Assembly (NCBI GenBank): GCA_029785825.1
Contig: JAFLYY010000001.1
Location: 775,374 to 839,373 of the forward strand
Direction of reading: 5' to 3'
Source: Nitrososphaerota archaeon
GTDB lineage: Archaea > Thermoproteota > Nitrososphaeria > Nitrososphaerales > Gagatemarchaeaceae
Length of the DNA: 64,000 nt
Below, one piece after another: positions 51,244 through 58,618 of the stretch. Within the stretch, counting starts at the first letter, position 1, and every line of letters begins with the position of its first letter. Under the pieces are notes generated by a model that was given only the letters and a program-made list of their open reading frames with translations, was not told the origin of the DNA and made no database searches. The translations under genes and the position numbers were made by a program.

Positions 51244-51792
51244 TCAGCCAGTCTGGCCGGCTACCACGTTGAAGATGAACTTGCCGCCGTCGACGGTGGC
51301 TATGGTGACCTGGTAGGAAGTCCCGGAGGAGGTACCAGTAATGCCGTATACGTTCAGCTCGCAGCTGGCCTGCACGGGTTGCGCTGTAGTTACAGGGTAG
51401 CTGGTTGCGATAGTTGTCGTCACCGTGCCGCTTACCACGGTGAGACTACTGCTCGTAGTTGTCGCATATGCGCCGCTTGTTACTACATTCTGCGCACCGC
51501 ACGAACCATAGAAGCTCGTAAGAACCCCGTTGAAGTAGACTGCCGAAACCGTTATCGCGCCGGTGCCCGTGTTCCTGAGGTACATCGTCAGGTAGTTCGG
51601 CGGCGAGGTCTGGAAGTTGTATGCGTCGAGGCTGACCTGCTCCGTCAGCTGGTTGACGTGCGAGTTGGTCAGGGTCCCTGCTAGCCCGGTGGTGAACACA
51701 TAGACTATGACCCCCGCGGCGACTGAAATCGCGATCAGGAGGAGGGTCGCGACTATGGGGCTAACTGCGCGCCTGCGCTGCTGGATCTTCAA
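51244..51792 (-). CDS. Type IV pilin, locus B
   Basis: This is a 182-residue pilin with a class III signal peptide (QQRRRAVSPIVATLLLIAIS). The mature part (about 150 residues) is Thr/Ser/Val-rich with two cysteines, NYLTMYLRNTGTGAITVSAV marking the conserved strand pair. It is a close paralogue of the upstream pilin. TTG 51792 is 3 bp past the previous stop, so the two are one transcript. Confidence 0.85.
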   Translation of the reverse strand: MKIQQRRRAVSPIVATLLLIAISVAAGVIVYVFTTGLAGTLTNSHVNQLTEQVSLDAYNFQTSPPNYLTMYLRNTGTGAITVSAVYFNGVLTSFYGSCGAQNVVTSGAYATTTSSSLTVVSGTVTTTIATSYPVTTAQPVQASCELNVYGITGTSSGTSYQVTIATVDGGKFIFNVVAGQTG

Positions 51793-51795
51793 CGC

Positions 51796-52353
51796 CTAGC
51801 TCGAGCTCCCTGCAACCACGTTGTACGGCGTGATGCCGCCGTCTGCCGTGACAATCTTAACCTGGTAGGAGGTGCCTGCCGAGACGTTACCCAAGTCGAA
51901 GAGGTTGAGCTGGCAGGAGCTCTGGGCCGACTGTGGAGCTGGAACGGTGGTTGGCCAAGTGCCGTTGGTAGTCGCGGCGACTGAGGTGCTGCCGCTATTC
52001 ACAGAAATCACCGCGGTGGAACCCGAGCTGCTAGTCGCGTACCCTGTAGTCGCTGAAACCGAAGTCCCGCAGCTCCCGTAGAACTGCGCCGGCGCCCCGT
52101 TGAAGTACACCGACGATAATGTCACGGCCGACGTCCCCGTGTTGCTGAGATAGACCGTCAGGAAGTTGGTTGACTGGAAGTCATAGGACTCGACGGTCAC
52201 CTGCTCCGTCAGCTGGTTCCCCCCCTGCTTCGTCAGGTTCCCTGAGAGCCCAGTCACGAACACGTATACGATGACCCCCGCAGCCACGGTGATAGCTATG
52301 AGCAGCAGCGTGGCGATGATGGGCGAGACCGCCTTCTTCTGCGAGACGTTCAT
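51796..52353 (-). CDS. Type IV pilin, locus B
   Basis: This is a 185-residue pilin: class III signal peptide SQKKAVSPIIATLLLIAITV, and a mature domain paralogous to the next gene (FLTVYLSNTGTSAVTLSSVY, NGAPAQFYGSCG). A TATA box (GTTATATGC, 52376-52384) is centred 27 bp from the ATG, so the pair of pilins has its own strong promoter inside the larger cluster. The two paralogues may be alternative or alternating major subunits. Confidence 0.85.
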   Translation of the reverse strand: MNVSQKKAVSPIIATLLLIAITVAAGVIVYVFVTGLSGNLTKQGGNQLTEQVTVESYDFQSTNFLTVYLSNTGTSAVTLSSVYFNGAPAQFYGSCGTSVSATTGYATSSSGSTAVISVNSGSTSVAATTNGTWPTTVPAPQSAQSSCQLNLFDLGNVSAGTSYQVKIVTADGGITPYNVVAGSSS

Positions 52354-52375
52354 CGGCTCCCGTTGGCGTCCGGGC

Positions 52376-52384
52376 GCATATAAC
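52376..52384 (-). promoter_or_regulatory. TATA box of the pilin pair in locus B
   Basis: GTTATATGC on the minus strand, centred 27 bp before ATG 52353, indicates a leaderless mRNA for the two major pilin genes. Confidence 0.6.
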
Positions 52385-52409
52385 GGCGGTGAAGAAGTTC
52401 TACTCCAGG

Positions 52410-54266
52410 CTACGGCGGGGTCGCGACGAAGGTGTACTCCGCCCCGGTGGACGTCACCACTATGAACGTATAGCTCCCGCTGGACCAGGCGAAGTTCAGG
52501 GTCAGGGAATAGGTCTCCCCTGGGCTGAGGTACACGTCGAACGCCGGAGTCGACGCCGTGTTGTAGTCCACCTCAGAAGTCGAGCCGATGATCCACAGGC
52601 TGACGAGGTGCGAAGTCGCCCCCTCGAGGTTGCTGAGGTTCTCGAACCCGACGGTGACGTGGTTCTGGTTAGGCCAAGCGTCGGTCGCCGTGCTCCCGCT
52701 CGAAACCGTGAACGTCATGGCGCCGGGGTTGGTCGCCCGCGGCTGTATGACGTAGAAGCGGAACTCCATTGCCCCTACCGGGATGGGAGGTATCGCGGCG
52801 TTCCCGAAGACGAGCTCGTTCTGGTTGACGAAGAGCCTCACGTCGAAGACCCCGTTGTTCCAGGTAAAGCTGAAGGGGCCGTTTGATATCGTCGCCGTGT
52901 CTATCTGGTTCCAGTCGAAGGCGTAGCTGGCGCTAGGCCCCGTGCCTATGGGCCTCGCCTGAGTGAACTCGTTCACATAGATGTACACGTTGGCCTGGGA
53001 GGAGGTGCTCCCGGCGAAGTTGAAGGAAATCTGGGAGAGTATGCCAGGGGATTCCCCGGTGGCCCCGTTAGGGCACTGGGTGGAGTTCGTCGCTTCCTGC
53101 GCGGTCAAGCAGGACGGTATGACGTAGTTCAGGGTCTGGTCGACCACGTTGGCGCTGTAGAAGAGCCCTATCCCGATGTCGTCGAAGAACATCCTTGCCT
53201 CCTGAAGGCCGTTGTTCCCGCTGACGTGCTTCAGGTTGAATGTAGCATACAGCGCCAGTATGTAGAACCCCGTTGTGACGAACACGTTCTGGGTGGTCCC
53301 CGCCGCGGGGCCGCTGTTCGCCAGGAGGGACGTGATGTTAATCCCAGTGGTCTCCACCCATTGGGTGTCCGCGGCGGAAGGGCCAGTGTAGCAGAGCTCC
53401 CCTGTGGTGCCGCAGTTAGCCCCTGAGTTCAGCGGGATCGGAATCGTGTAGTTGTTGCCTGCCGGGTCCTGGATGGAGAACTGGACCACGAGCTTGTTGA
53501 GCTCGGGGATGCCCAGGTAAAACCCGCTCATGAACCGGGCGTAGCTGAAGTACGCCGTCGGACAGCTCGAAACGCAGGGGGAGGAGACCCCGAAGGTGGT
53601 CATATTGACGTACATCTCATACTTCCACTCGACCGTGAACCCCGGGTTGGACGACCCGCTGGGCGGATTGATGTTGGAGCTGATGAATATCACCCCGGGG
53701 CCAGACGGGGAGCCTGGCGACCCCAGCGACGTGTCCGTAGGGTCGTAGCCAGCGAGGAGCCCGGAGCTCACTCCAGACCCAGACGGGTAGAACACGTCCG
53801 AGGTCCACCCGGACGAGCTCGTGGTGAAGTTCTCGTTCTGTATCGGGGTGTACTCTGCGACTCGGTCCTGCGAGGTGAAGGAGAGGGGGAAGGGGAGGGA
53901 CGCGGGGTAGGTGGACGGGGGGTTGTGCGTCGCCGTGTGGCAGAGCGTGGAGTAGTAGGGGGACGCGGTGTCGCAGACGGGCTCGTACCCGTTGGTGTAA
54001 TTGTATGGGAGGAGCGGTGCGGCGATCGTGGGCCCGTTCCTGACGTCGTAGGGCCCCCTGGTGGCGCTCGCGCCGAAGCTCACCCCGGTGATCTGGGTGT
54101 TGTCTAGCCCCTTTGCCTGCTGGGCCGCGTCGTATCCCTTCACGGCCGTCTGATACCCCGTGTACTCCTGGAAGACGACTACGAACGTCCCCGCGACGAG
54201 GAGGGCGAGGACGAGGAAGATCGCCATCCCGACGACCGTCCCGACCCCCCGCCTCTTCACCCTCAT
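52410..54266 (-). CDS. Large pilin-like adhesin with class III signal peptide
   Basis: This is a 618-residue protein that opens with KRRGVGTVVGMAIFLVLALL, a class III signal like the pilins. The extracellular part contains several predicted beta-sandwich domains rich in Tyr/Asn/Ser/Thr (for example ANVYIYVNEFTQARPIGTGP and AWPNQNHVTVGFENLSNL). It ends in a pilin-like fold (SLTLNFAWSSGSYTFIVVTS). It is probably a minor tip subunit or adhesin carried on the pilus. It lies between pilin genes in the same operon. Confidence 0.78.
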   Translation of the reverse strand: MRVKRRGVGTVVGMAIFLVLALLVAGTFVVVFQEYTGYQTAVKGYDAAQQAKGLDNTQITGVSFGASATRGPYDVRNGPTIAAPLLPYNYTNGYEPVCDTASPYYSTLCHTATHNPPSTYPASLPFPLSFTSQDRVAEYTPIQNENFTTSSSGWTSDVFYPSGSGVSSGLLAGYDPTDTSLGSPGSPSGPGVIFISSNINPPSGSSNPGFTVEWKYEMYVNMTTFGVSSPCVSSCPTAYFSYARFMSGFYLGIPELNKLVVQFSIQDPAGNNYTIPIPLNSGANCGTTGELCYTGPSAADTQWVETTGINITSLLANSGPAAGTTQNVFVTTGFYILALYATFNLKHVSGNNGLQEARMFFDDIGIGLFYSANVVDQTLNYVIPSCLTAQEATNSTQCPNGATGESPGILSQISFNFAGSTSSQANVYIYVNEFTQARPIGTGPSASYAFDWNQIDTATISNGPFSFTWNNGVFDVRLFVNQNELVFGNAAIPPIPVGAMEFRFYVIQPRATNPGAMTFTVSSGSTATDAWPNQNHVTVGFENLSNLEGATSHLVSLWIIGSTSEVDYNTASTPAFDVYLSPGETYSLTLNFAWSSGSYTFIVVTSTGAEYTFVATPP

Positions 54267-54272
54267 CCTGCA

Positions 54273-54815
54273 CTACGCCTTCCAGAACAGGGTGACCGTG
54301 TTCCCCCTCGCCGTAGACACCACTATGTTGTACGCGGTCCCTGAGACCCAGGTGTAGTCCACCTTGAACGAGCATGAGTAGCCCACCCCCACCACGAAGT
54401 AGTTGTCTCCGGCGGGGACCGAGCATGTGTTCGTGTCCGTCGGGTTGGGGGGCGCGGCCGCGATCTGCGACGGCCCGCTGAACTCCAGGAACTGCGACCC
54501 TGCCCCCGTGAAGCTGGTCAGGTTGCTTATCGCTATGCTGGACACCTCCGTGGTGATCGTCCCCACGTTCCGGACGGTCACGACGACGTTCTGGGTGGGA
54601 TAGGTCCCGTTGAACTGGACGTACTCCACGACGAACGACTCCTGCAGCTGGCTCGTCTTCAGCCCGATGAGGTTCCCGAACCCTTGGGACCAGTTAGCGA
54701 ACGCCGCGGACCCGAAGGCGAAGACCACCGTCCCGAGGACGACCACGATCGCGAGCATCAGGAGGGTCGCGACGATCTCGCTGACCCCCTTCCTGCGCTT
54801 CCCCTCCATCTTCAT
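54273..54815 (-). CDS. Pilin-like protein, first pilin of locus B
   Basis: This is a 180-residue pilin-like protein with a class III signal peptide (KRRKGVSEIVATLLMLAIVV). The mature domain has conserved strands (VVVTVRNVGTITTEVSSIAI) and two cysteines. It begins 3 bp after a 26-codon zinc-knuckle frame and ends 6 bp before the large adhesin gene, so all are one operon. By position it could be the minor pilin that joins the adhesin to the shaft. Confidence 0.82.
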   Translation of the reverse strand: MKMEGKRRKGVSEIVATLLMLAIVVVLGTVVFAFGSAAFANWSQGFGNLIGLKTSQLQESFVVEYVQFNGTYPTQNVVVTVRNVGTITTEVSSIAISNLTSFTGAGSQFLEFSGPSQIAAAPPNPTDTNTCSVPAGDNYFVVGVGYSCSFKVDYTWVSGTAYNIVVSTARGNTVTLFWKA

Positions 54816-54818
54816 CCA

Positions 54819-54899
54819 CTAGGCCCCTCCGCAGGAGCAGAGGGCGCCGCAGAGCCGACAGGTCCAGGCATCTCCCCTGCCGCTCCCTCCGGTGACCAT
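54819..54899 (-). CDS. 26-residue zinc-knuckle microprotein leading the pilin operon
   Basis: The frame reads VTGGSGRGDAWTCRLCGALC and then SCGGA: a C-x2-C-x3-C-x-C cluster, long enough to hold a zinc ion. It has a promoter (CCTTTAAGTG, 54925-54934, about 30 bp before the ATG) and ends 3 bp before the first pilin gene, so it is the first frame of the operon. Comparable tiny zinc-finger proteins are known in archaea. It may regulate pilin expression; its translation is not proven. Confidence 0.5.
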   Translation of the reverse strand: MVTGGSGRGDAWTCRLCGALCSCGGA

Positions 54900-54924
54900 C
54901 TCTTCGTCGCGAGGAGCGCGAAGT

Positions 54925-54934
54925 TCACTTAAAG
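54925..54934 (-). promoter_or_regulatory. Promoter of the locus B pilin operon
   Basis: CCTTTAAGTG lies about 30 bp before the microprotein ATG at 54899 and is the only AT-rich block upstream of the pilin genes. Confidence 0.5.
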
Positions 54935-55048
54935 GAATGTAACATCTCCGAGGACAGCCAAAAGAGAATCTCGCCCCGCCGCGCGTCTGTGCCCCGCAGA
55001 GGCGACCGTGACGCTTTTTCTAGCAGCGGCTCCGGCGACGACGCTGGA

Positions 55049-55888
55049 GTGAAGTCCGTCGGGGCCCACGCCCAGGTGGGCGGAGGGCGGCTCTACTATG
55101 AGCTGGCCGGGGAGAGGAGGGACCACGCCGTGGTCCTCATCCACGCCGGCTTCCTCGACAGGAGGATGTGGGACGGGCAGTTCGAGCTCCTCGGCAGGAA
55201 GGGGTTCTCCGCGCTCAGGTACGACCTCCGAGGGTCCGGGCTGTCTGACGGGCCCAAAGAAGAATACGACGACGCCGAGGACCTGAAGGACCTCCTCGGC
55301 CACGTGGGGGTGAAGGAAGCGACCCTCGTGGGGGTCTCCAACGGCGGGAGCGTCGCCATCGACTTCGCCCTCGAGTACCCCGAGCGCGCGAGGGGGCTGG
55401 TCCTGGTGGCCCCCACGGTGGACGGCTACGAGTACGGCACGCCGCAGGAGGAGCAGATGGACCACGCCAGAGACAAGGACTGGGAGCGGTGGGAGGAGGC
55501 TGTCAAGGACGGGAGGGTGGACGAGGCGGTCGACATACACCTCTCCATCATGGGGCAGGCGCTGGGGGGCGCCAGGCCGAGGGTCGCGTCGATAGCCAGG
55601 GAGAACTACCGCGTCTTCAGCGAGCCGTTCTGGCACCTGCGCCGGACGAAGCCGCGCCCCGCCTTCAAGAGGCTCGGGGAGATCCGGGCGCCGACCCTCC
55701 TCGTCTGGGGGGACAGCGACTTCCCCGGCCAGATCACCCTCGCCGAGAGGGTCCACCAGATGATACCGAAGTCGTCCAGGATACTCGTCCGTGGCGCCGA
55801 CCACCTTGTCAACGTGTCGCAGCCCGCCGCCTTCAACGACGCCCTGCTTTCGTTCCTGAACACGGGCGCTACCGCGGCCGCGCGGTAG
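55049..55888 (+). CDS. Alpha/beta-fold hydrolase
   Basis: This is about 279 residues. The nucleophile elbow is GVSNGGSVAI (serine), the oxyanion region is LIHAGFLDRRMWDGQF, the acid is in LLVWGDSDFPG, and the histidine in VRGADHLVNVS. This is a normal alpha/beta-hydrolase of the esterase/haloperoxidase group with unknown substrate. GTG 55049 gives the shortest form that keeps the fold; GTG 54989 would add 20 low-complexity residues. It overlaps the convergent TackOD1 gene by 20 bp. Confidence 0.82.
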   Translation: MKSVGAHAQVGGGRLYYELAGERRDHAVVLIHAGFLDRRMWDGQFELLGRKGFSALRYDLRGSGLSDGPKEEYDDAEDLKDLLGHVGVKEATLVGVSNGGSVAIDFALEYPERARGLVLVAPTVDGYEYGTPQEEQMDHARDKDWERWEEAVKDGRVDEAVDIHLSIMGQALGGARPRVASIARENYRVFSEPFWHLRRTKPRPAFKRLGEIRAPTLLVWGDSDFPGQITLAERVHQMIPKSSRILVRGADHLVNVSQPAAFNDALLSFLNTGATAAAR

Positions 55889-56849
55889 CCTCGAGGACCG
55901 CCTTCACCTTCTTCACCGCCCCGGACCCGTCGAAGTCTTCCACCACAGAGACCCCGTACCCGGTCTCAAGGCGCTTCGCGTCTTCCGAGGCGGCAGGTAT
56001 CGTCACCAGCACCGACCGGTTCGGCTTTATGTCGAACGTCTTGGCGAAGAACGCTATCACGGCGCTCGCGTCCACGGGCTTGGTGTCAACGGCCACCTGC
56101 AGGGCCACGGTCTCTCCGTCCCTCTTGGCGTAGACGTCGAGGGAGTGCACCGACCCCGACTGCCCCTGCACCTTGGCCGGGGCGGAGACCTCGTACCCCA
56201 TCTCCGTGAGCATCGCGGCCAGCTCGGGGTCGAGGAGGAGGGTGTTCCTGAGCTCCACCAGTACCCTCTCGTTGACCTCGTAGGTGTCGATGTTGACGAG
56301 GGTGAGGTCCGCGGAAGTGAACTCGTGGTTCCCCTCCTTGCAGATGAACACGAGCCTCGGCGAGCTCGTCTTGGAGAGACAGTTCTGGCACTCGTACCAG
56401 ACCCCCGACACCCTGAGCTCCCCCTGGGTCTTGACGGGCCTGCCGCAGTTGGGGCACTGGAGCGTCCCGTCCTTGTCGAAGCGCGAGTCGTCCCCTATGT
56501 AGCCGCAGTAGACGTGCTCCACCAGGGACCGCTTCGAAGAGACCTTCGACCTGCACTTCACGCACTCCACCATCACCATGGGGTCGGCCCTGAGGTGCAC
56601 CGGGCACATGACGACCTCCCTGCTCGAAGCCTTACGGAGTATCGCCTGCTCCAGCATCTCCTTGATCCACCCGTTCACGTCCACCTCCAGCCCGAGGACC
56701 TCGTCCGCCAGCGGGTAGTGGGCCTTCCCGTCCGAACCGATCTTCGGCTCGAGCAGGAGGTTCTCCGTGAGCATGCGGCGGAGGAGCTCCCTGGTGTTGG
56801 GGTCGCTGTAGAGCCTCGTCGCGTCTATCCTCGGGCCGGGGGTCTGCAC
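55869..56849 (-). CDS. TackOD1-like zinc protein with nuclease-like C-terminal domain
   Basis: This is 326 residues. The middle (about 80-180) has a zinc-ribbon array: C82, C96/C99, C115 in HVYCGYIGDDSRF, C132/C135, C154/C157, C170 and H175. This matches the TackOD1 output domain of Thaumarchaeota and some bacteria. The last 110 residues (LTEMGYEVSAPAKVQGQSGS, HSLDVYAKRDGE, VALQVAV) resemble a restriction-endonuclease fold. It lies 7 bp from the platform gene in the pilus operon, an unexpected place for such a protein. It may couple filament assembly to a signal. Confidence 0.7.
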   Translation of the reverse strand: MQTPGPRIDATRLYSDPNTRELLRRMLTENLLLEPKIGSDGKAHYPLADEVLGLEVDVNGWIKEMLEQAILRKASSREVVMCPVHLRADPMVMVECVKCRSKVSSKRSLVEHVYCGYIGDDSRFDKDGTLQCPNCGRPVKTQGELRVSGVWYECQNCLSKTSSPRLVFICKEGNHEFTSADLTLVNIDTYEVNERVLVELRNTLLLDPELAAMLTEMGYEVSAPAKVQGQSGSVHSLDVYAKRDGETVALQVAVDTKPVDASAVIAFFAKTFDIKPNRSVLVTIPAASEDAKRLETGYGVSVVEDFDGSGAVKKVKAVLEATARPR

Positions 56850-56856
56850 TCCTATC

Positions 56857-57720
56857 TCATCTCACGAAGACCTGGAAGGCCAGTATCGTAGCCACCACGA
56901 GTATCACGATGTGCTTGAACCCGGCCGCGAAAGAAGCTTCGCCGAGCTTCCCTGCGCCCAGCCCCCCTATCACCGCCTCCACCAGGGCGATCTGGAGGAA
57001 GGCGCTCTTGATGCTCGAGAGGCTGATCCCCTGCAGCCCTGCGAAGGCCACGGCCGCCCCGGCCGCCGTGCTCTGGGTGCTGATGAGCCCGGAGAAGAAG
57101 GTGTCAAGCATCACTATGGCTATGCCGAGGAAGATGAAGACCGCTATGTACGTGGTGAGGGTGTACGGCTTGAGGGTGCCCCTCACTTCCTTCTCTATCT
57201 GGTGGAGCTCCATCGTGTGCCTCTGTATCGCCTCCAGCATGTCCTCCACCTTCCCCCCTGCCCTGTTGGCCTCCAGAAGGACCCCGAAGGTCCTCCTAGC
57301 CATGCGAGAGTCAAGCCGCCTCAGCTCCGACCTGATGACGTCCTCGAACGGTATCCCCCACGAGAGCTGGGCCGTCATCCGCCGCAGCTCCTTGGAGAGG
57401 GGGCCGTAGTCGTTTTCCGCGGCCATCTCGAGGGAGCGGGTGAGGCTGAACCCCGTCTTCGCGTTGCTGGTGACGTCGGAGAGGAACGTGGGGAGGGCGT
57501 CGTCCACCTTCTCCCTCCACCTGTTGAACCACCAGTCGACCCCTCCAGGGACCGCCATGAAAGCCACCCCCACGAGGAGGAGCGTCGACAGCAGCGGGAA
57601 TGGGAGGGCAACCCCCGCGTAGACGTTCAGGGCCACCACAGACCCCATCGCGGCTGCCGCAGCCGCGGCGGAGGCCAGGTAGACCTCCGTCCTCTTCTCG
57701 TGCAGCTCCCGGAGCCCCAC
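56857..57720 (-). CDS. Pilus platform protein, second half (TadC-like), locus B
   Basis: This is 287 residues with one T2SF domain (DALPTFLSDVTSNAKTGFSL ... LRRMTAQLSWGIPFEDVIRS) and five or six membrane helices. In locus A the two T2SF domains are one protein; here each is a separate gene, as in bacterial TadB/TadC. The GTG start is 1 bp past the previous stop. It is expected to form a heteromer with the next protein. Confidence 0.86.
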   Translation of the reverse strand: MGLRELHEKRTEVYLASAAAAAAAMGSVVALNVYAGVALPFPLLSTLLLVGVAFMAVPGGVDWWFNRWREKVDDALPTFLSDVTSNAKTGFSLTRSLEMAAENDYGPLSKELRRMTAQLSWGIPFEDVIRSELRRLDSRMARRTFGVLLEANRAGGKVEDMLEAIQRHTMELHQIEKEVRGTLKPYTLTTYIAVFIFLGIAIVMLDTFFSGLISTQSTAAGAAVAFAGLQGISLSSIKSAFLQIALVEAVIGGLGAGKLGEASFAAGFKHIVILVVATILAFQVFVR

Positions 57721-57721
57721 C

Positions 57722-58618
57722 TCAGTCCACCTCCTTCCTGACCGTCTGGTCCGCCATTATCAGGGTGAAGAGGCCCCCCACGGGGACGAACACGTAGGCG
57801 ATGAGGTACATCATCGTCACGATGTTCAGCCCCCCGATGGTCCCGACGATCGCCCCCATCACGGAGAACATGATGAGCAGCAGGAGGGGCGCCACCACCA
57901 GCGTGATGGTGTAGATCTCCGCCACCATCCCCACGTTCTCCCCCACCGCCTTCGCCTGGAGCCGCTTGTTCAGCATCATGTTCGACGCCGCCCTCTGCAG
58001 GTAGGCGTTGAGGTCGTTCCCGGTGACCGAGGCCGACCTGAACCCTTCGAGGAACTCCCCGAAGGTGTCAGAAGGGGAGCGCTTGATCTCGGCGTCCACG
58101 GCCTGCGACAGGTCCATCCCCATGGCGGCCATGTCCCTGACTATCATGCTCGACTCCTCGGAGACCACCCCTCCCTTCTCCTCCCTGGCGAGGACCTCGA
58201 AGATCCTCTCAGGGGTGACCCCCGCGGTCGAGAGGACAGACATATGCCCGGCGGCGTAGGGGAGCTCGGCGTCGAGCTTCTGCCCCCTGGAGTGGGCCCT
58301 GGAGCTCGGGTAGAAGTAGAACATGGCGAGGCACCCCGCGAAGGCCAGCCCCCCCGACCCCGCCGGGAGGAGGAGGACGAAGCTCAGCCTCATCCCCGCG
58401 TAGAACGCCCAGCTGAACCCTGCGAGCGCGCCGGCGACCCCGGAGATGGTCGACAGGAAGAGCGCGCCGGCCACGTAGGCGCGGAAGGTGACCCTCATCC
58501 CGCTCATGGCCAGGTCCTTCCTGGTGTCCGCGAAGAAGCGCTCGAACGTCCTGGTGTAGGGGGCGTATAGGACGTAGGACGTCCCCCAGAACCCCAGCTT
58601 CGCGGAGCCCTCTTTCAT
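57722..58618 (-). CDS. Pilus platform protein, first half (TadB-like), locus B
   Basis: This is 298 residues: an N-terminal amphipathic part (YAPYTRTFERFFADTRKDLA), two helices, one T2SF domain (AELPYAAGHMSVLSTAGVTP, SDTFGEFLEGFRSASVTGND) and two helices. The ATG overlaps the ATPase stop (ATGA). The open frame further upstream is a shadow of the ATPase gene. Together with the next gene it equals one ArlJ-type protein. Confidence 0.86.
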   Translation of the reverse strand: MKEGSAKLGFWGTSYVLYAPYTRTFERFFADTRKDLAMSGMRVTFRAYVAGALFLSTISGVAGALAGFSWAFYAGMRLSFVLLLPAGSGGLAFAGCLAMFYFYPSSRAHSRGQKLDAELPYAAGHMSVLSTAGVTPERIFEVLAREEKGGVVSEESSMIVRDMAAMGMDLSQAVDAEIKRSPSDTFGEFLEGFRSASVTGNDLNAYLQRAASNMMLNKRLQAKAVGENVGMVAEIYTITLVVAPLLLLIMFSVMGAIVGTIGGLNIVTMMYLIAYVFVPVGGLFTLIMADQTVRKEVD

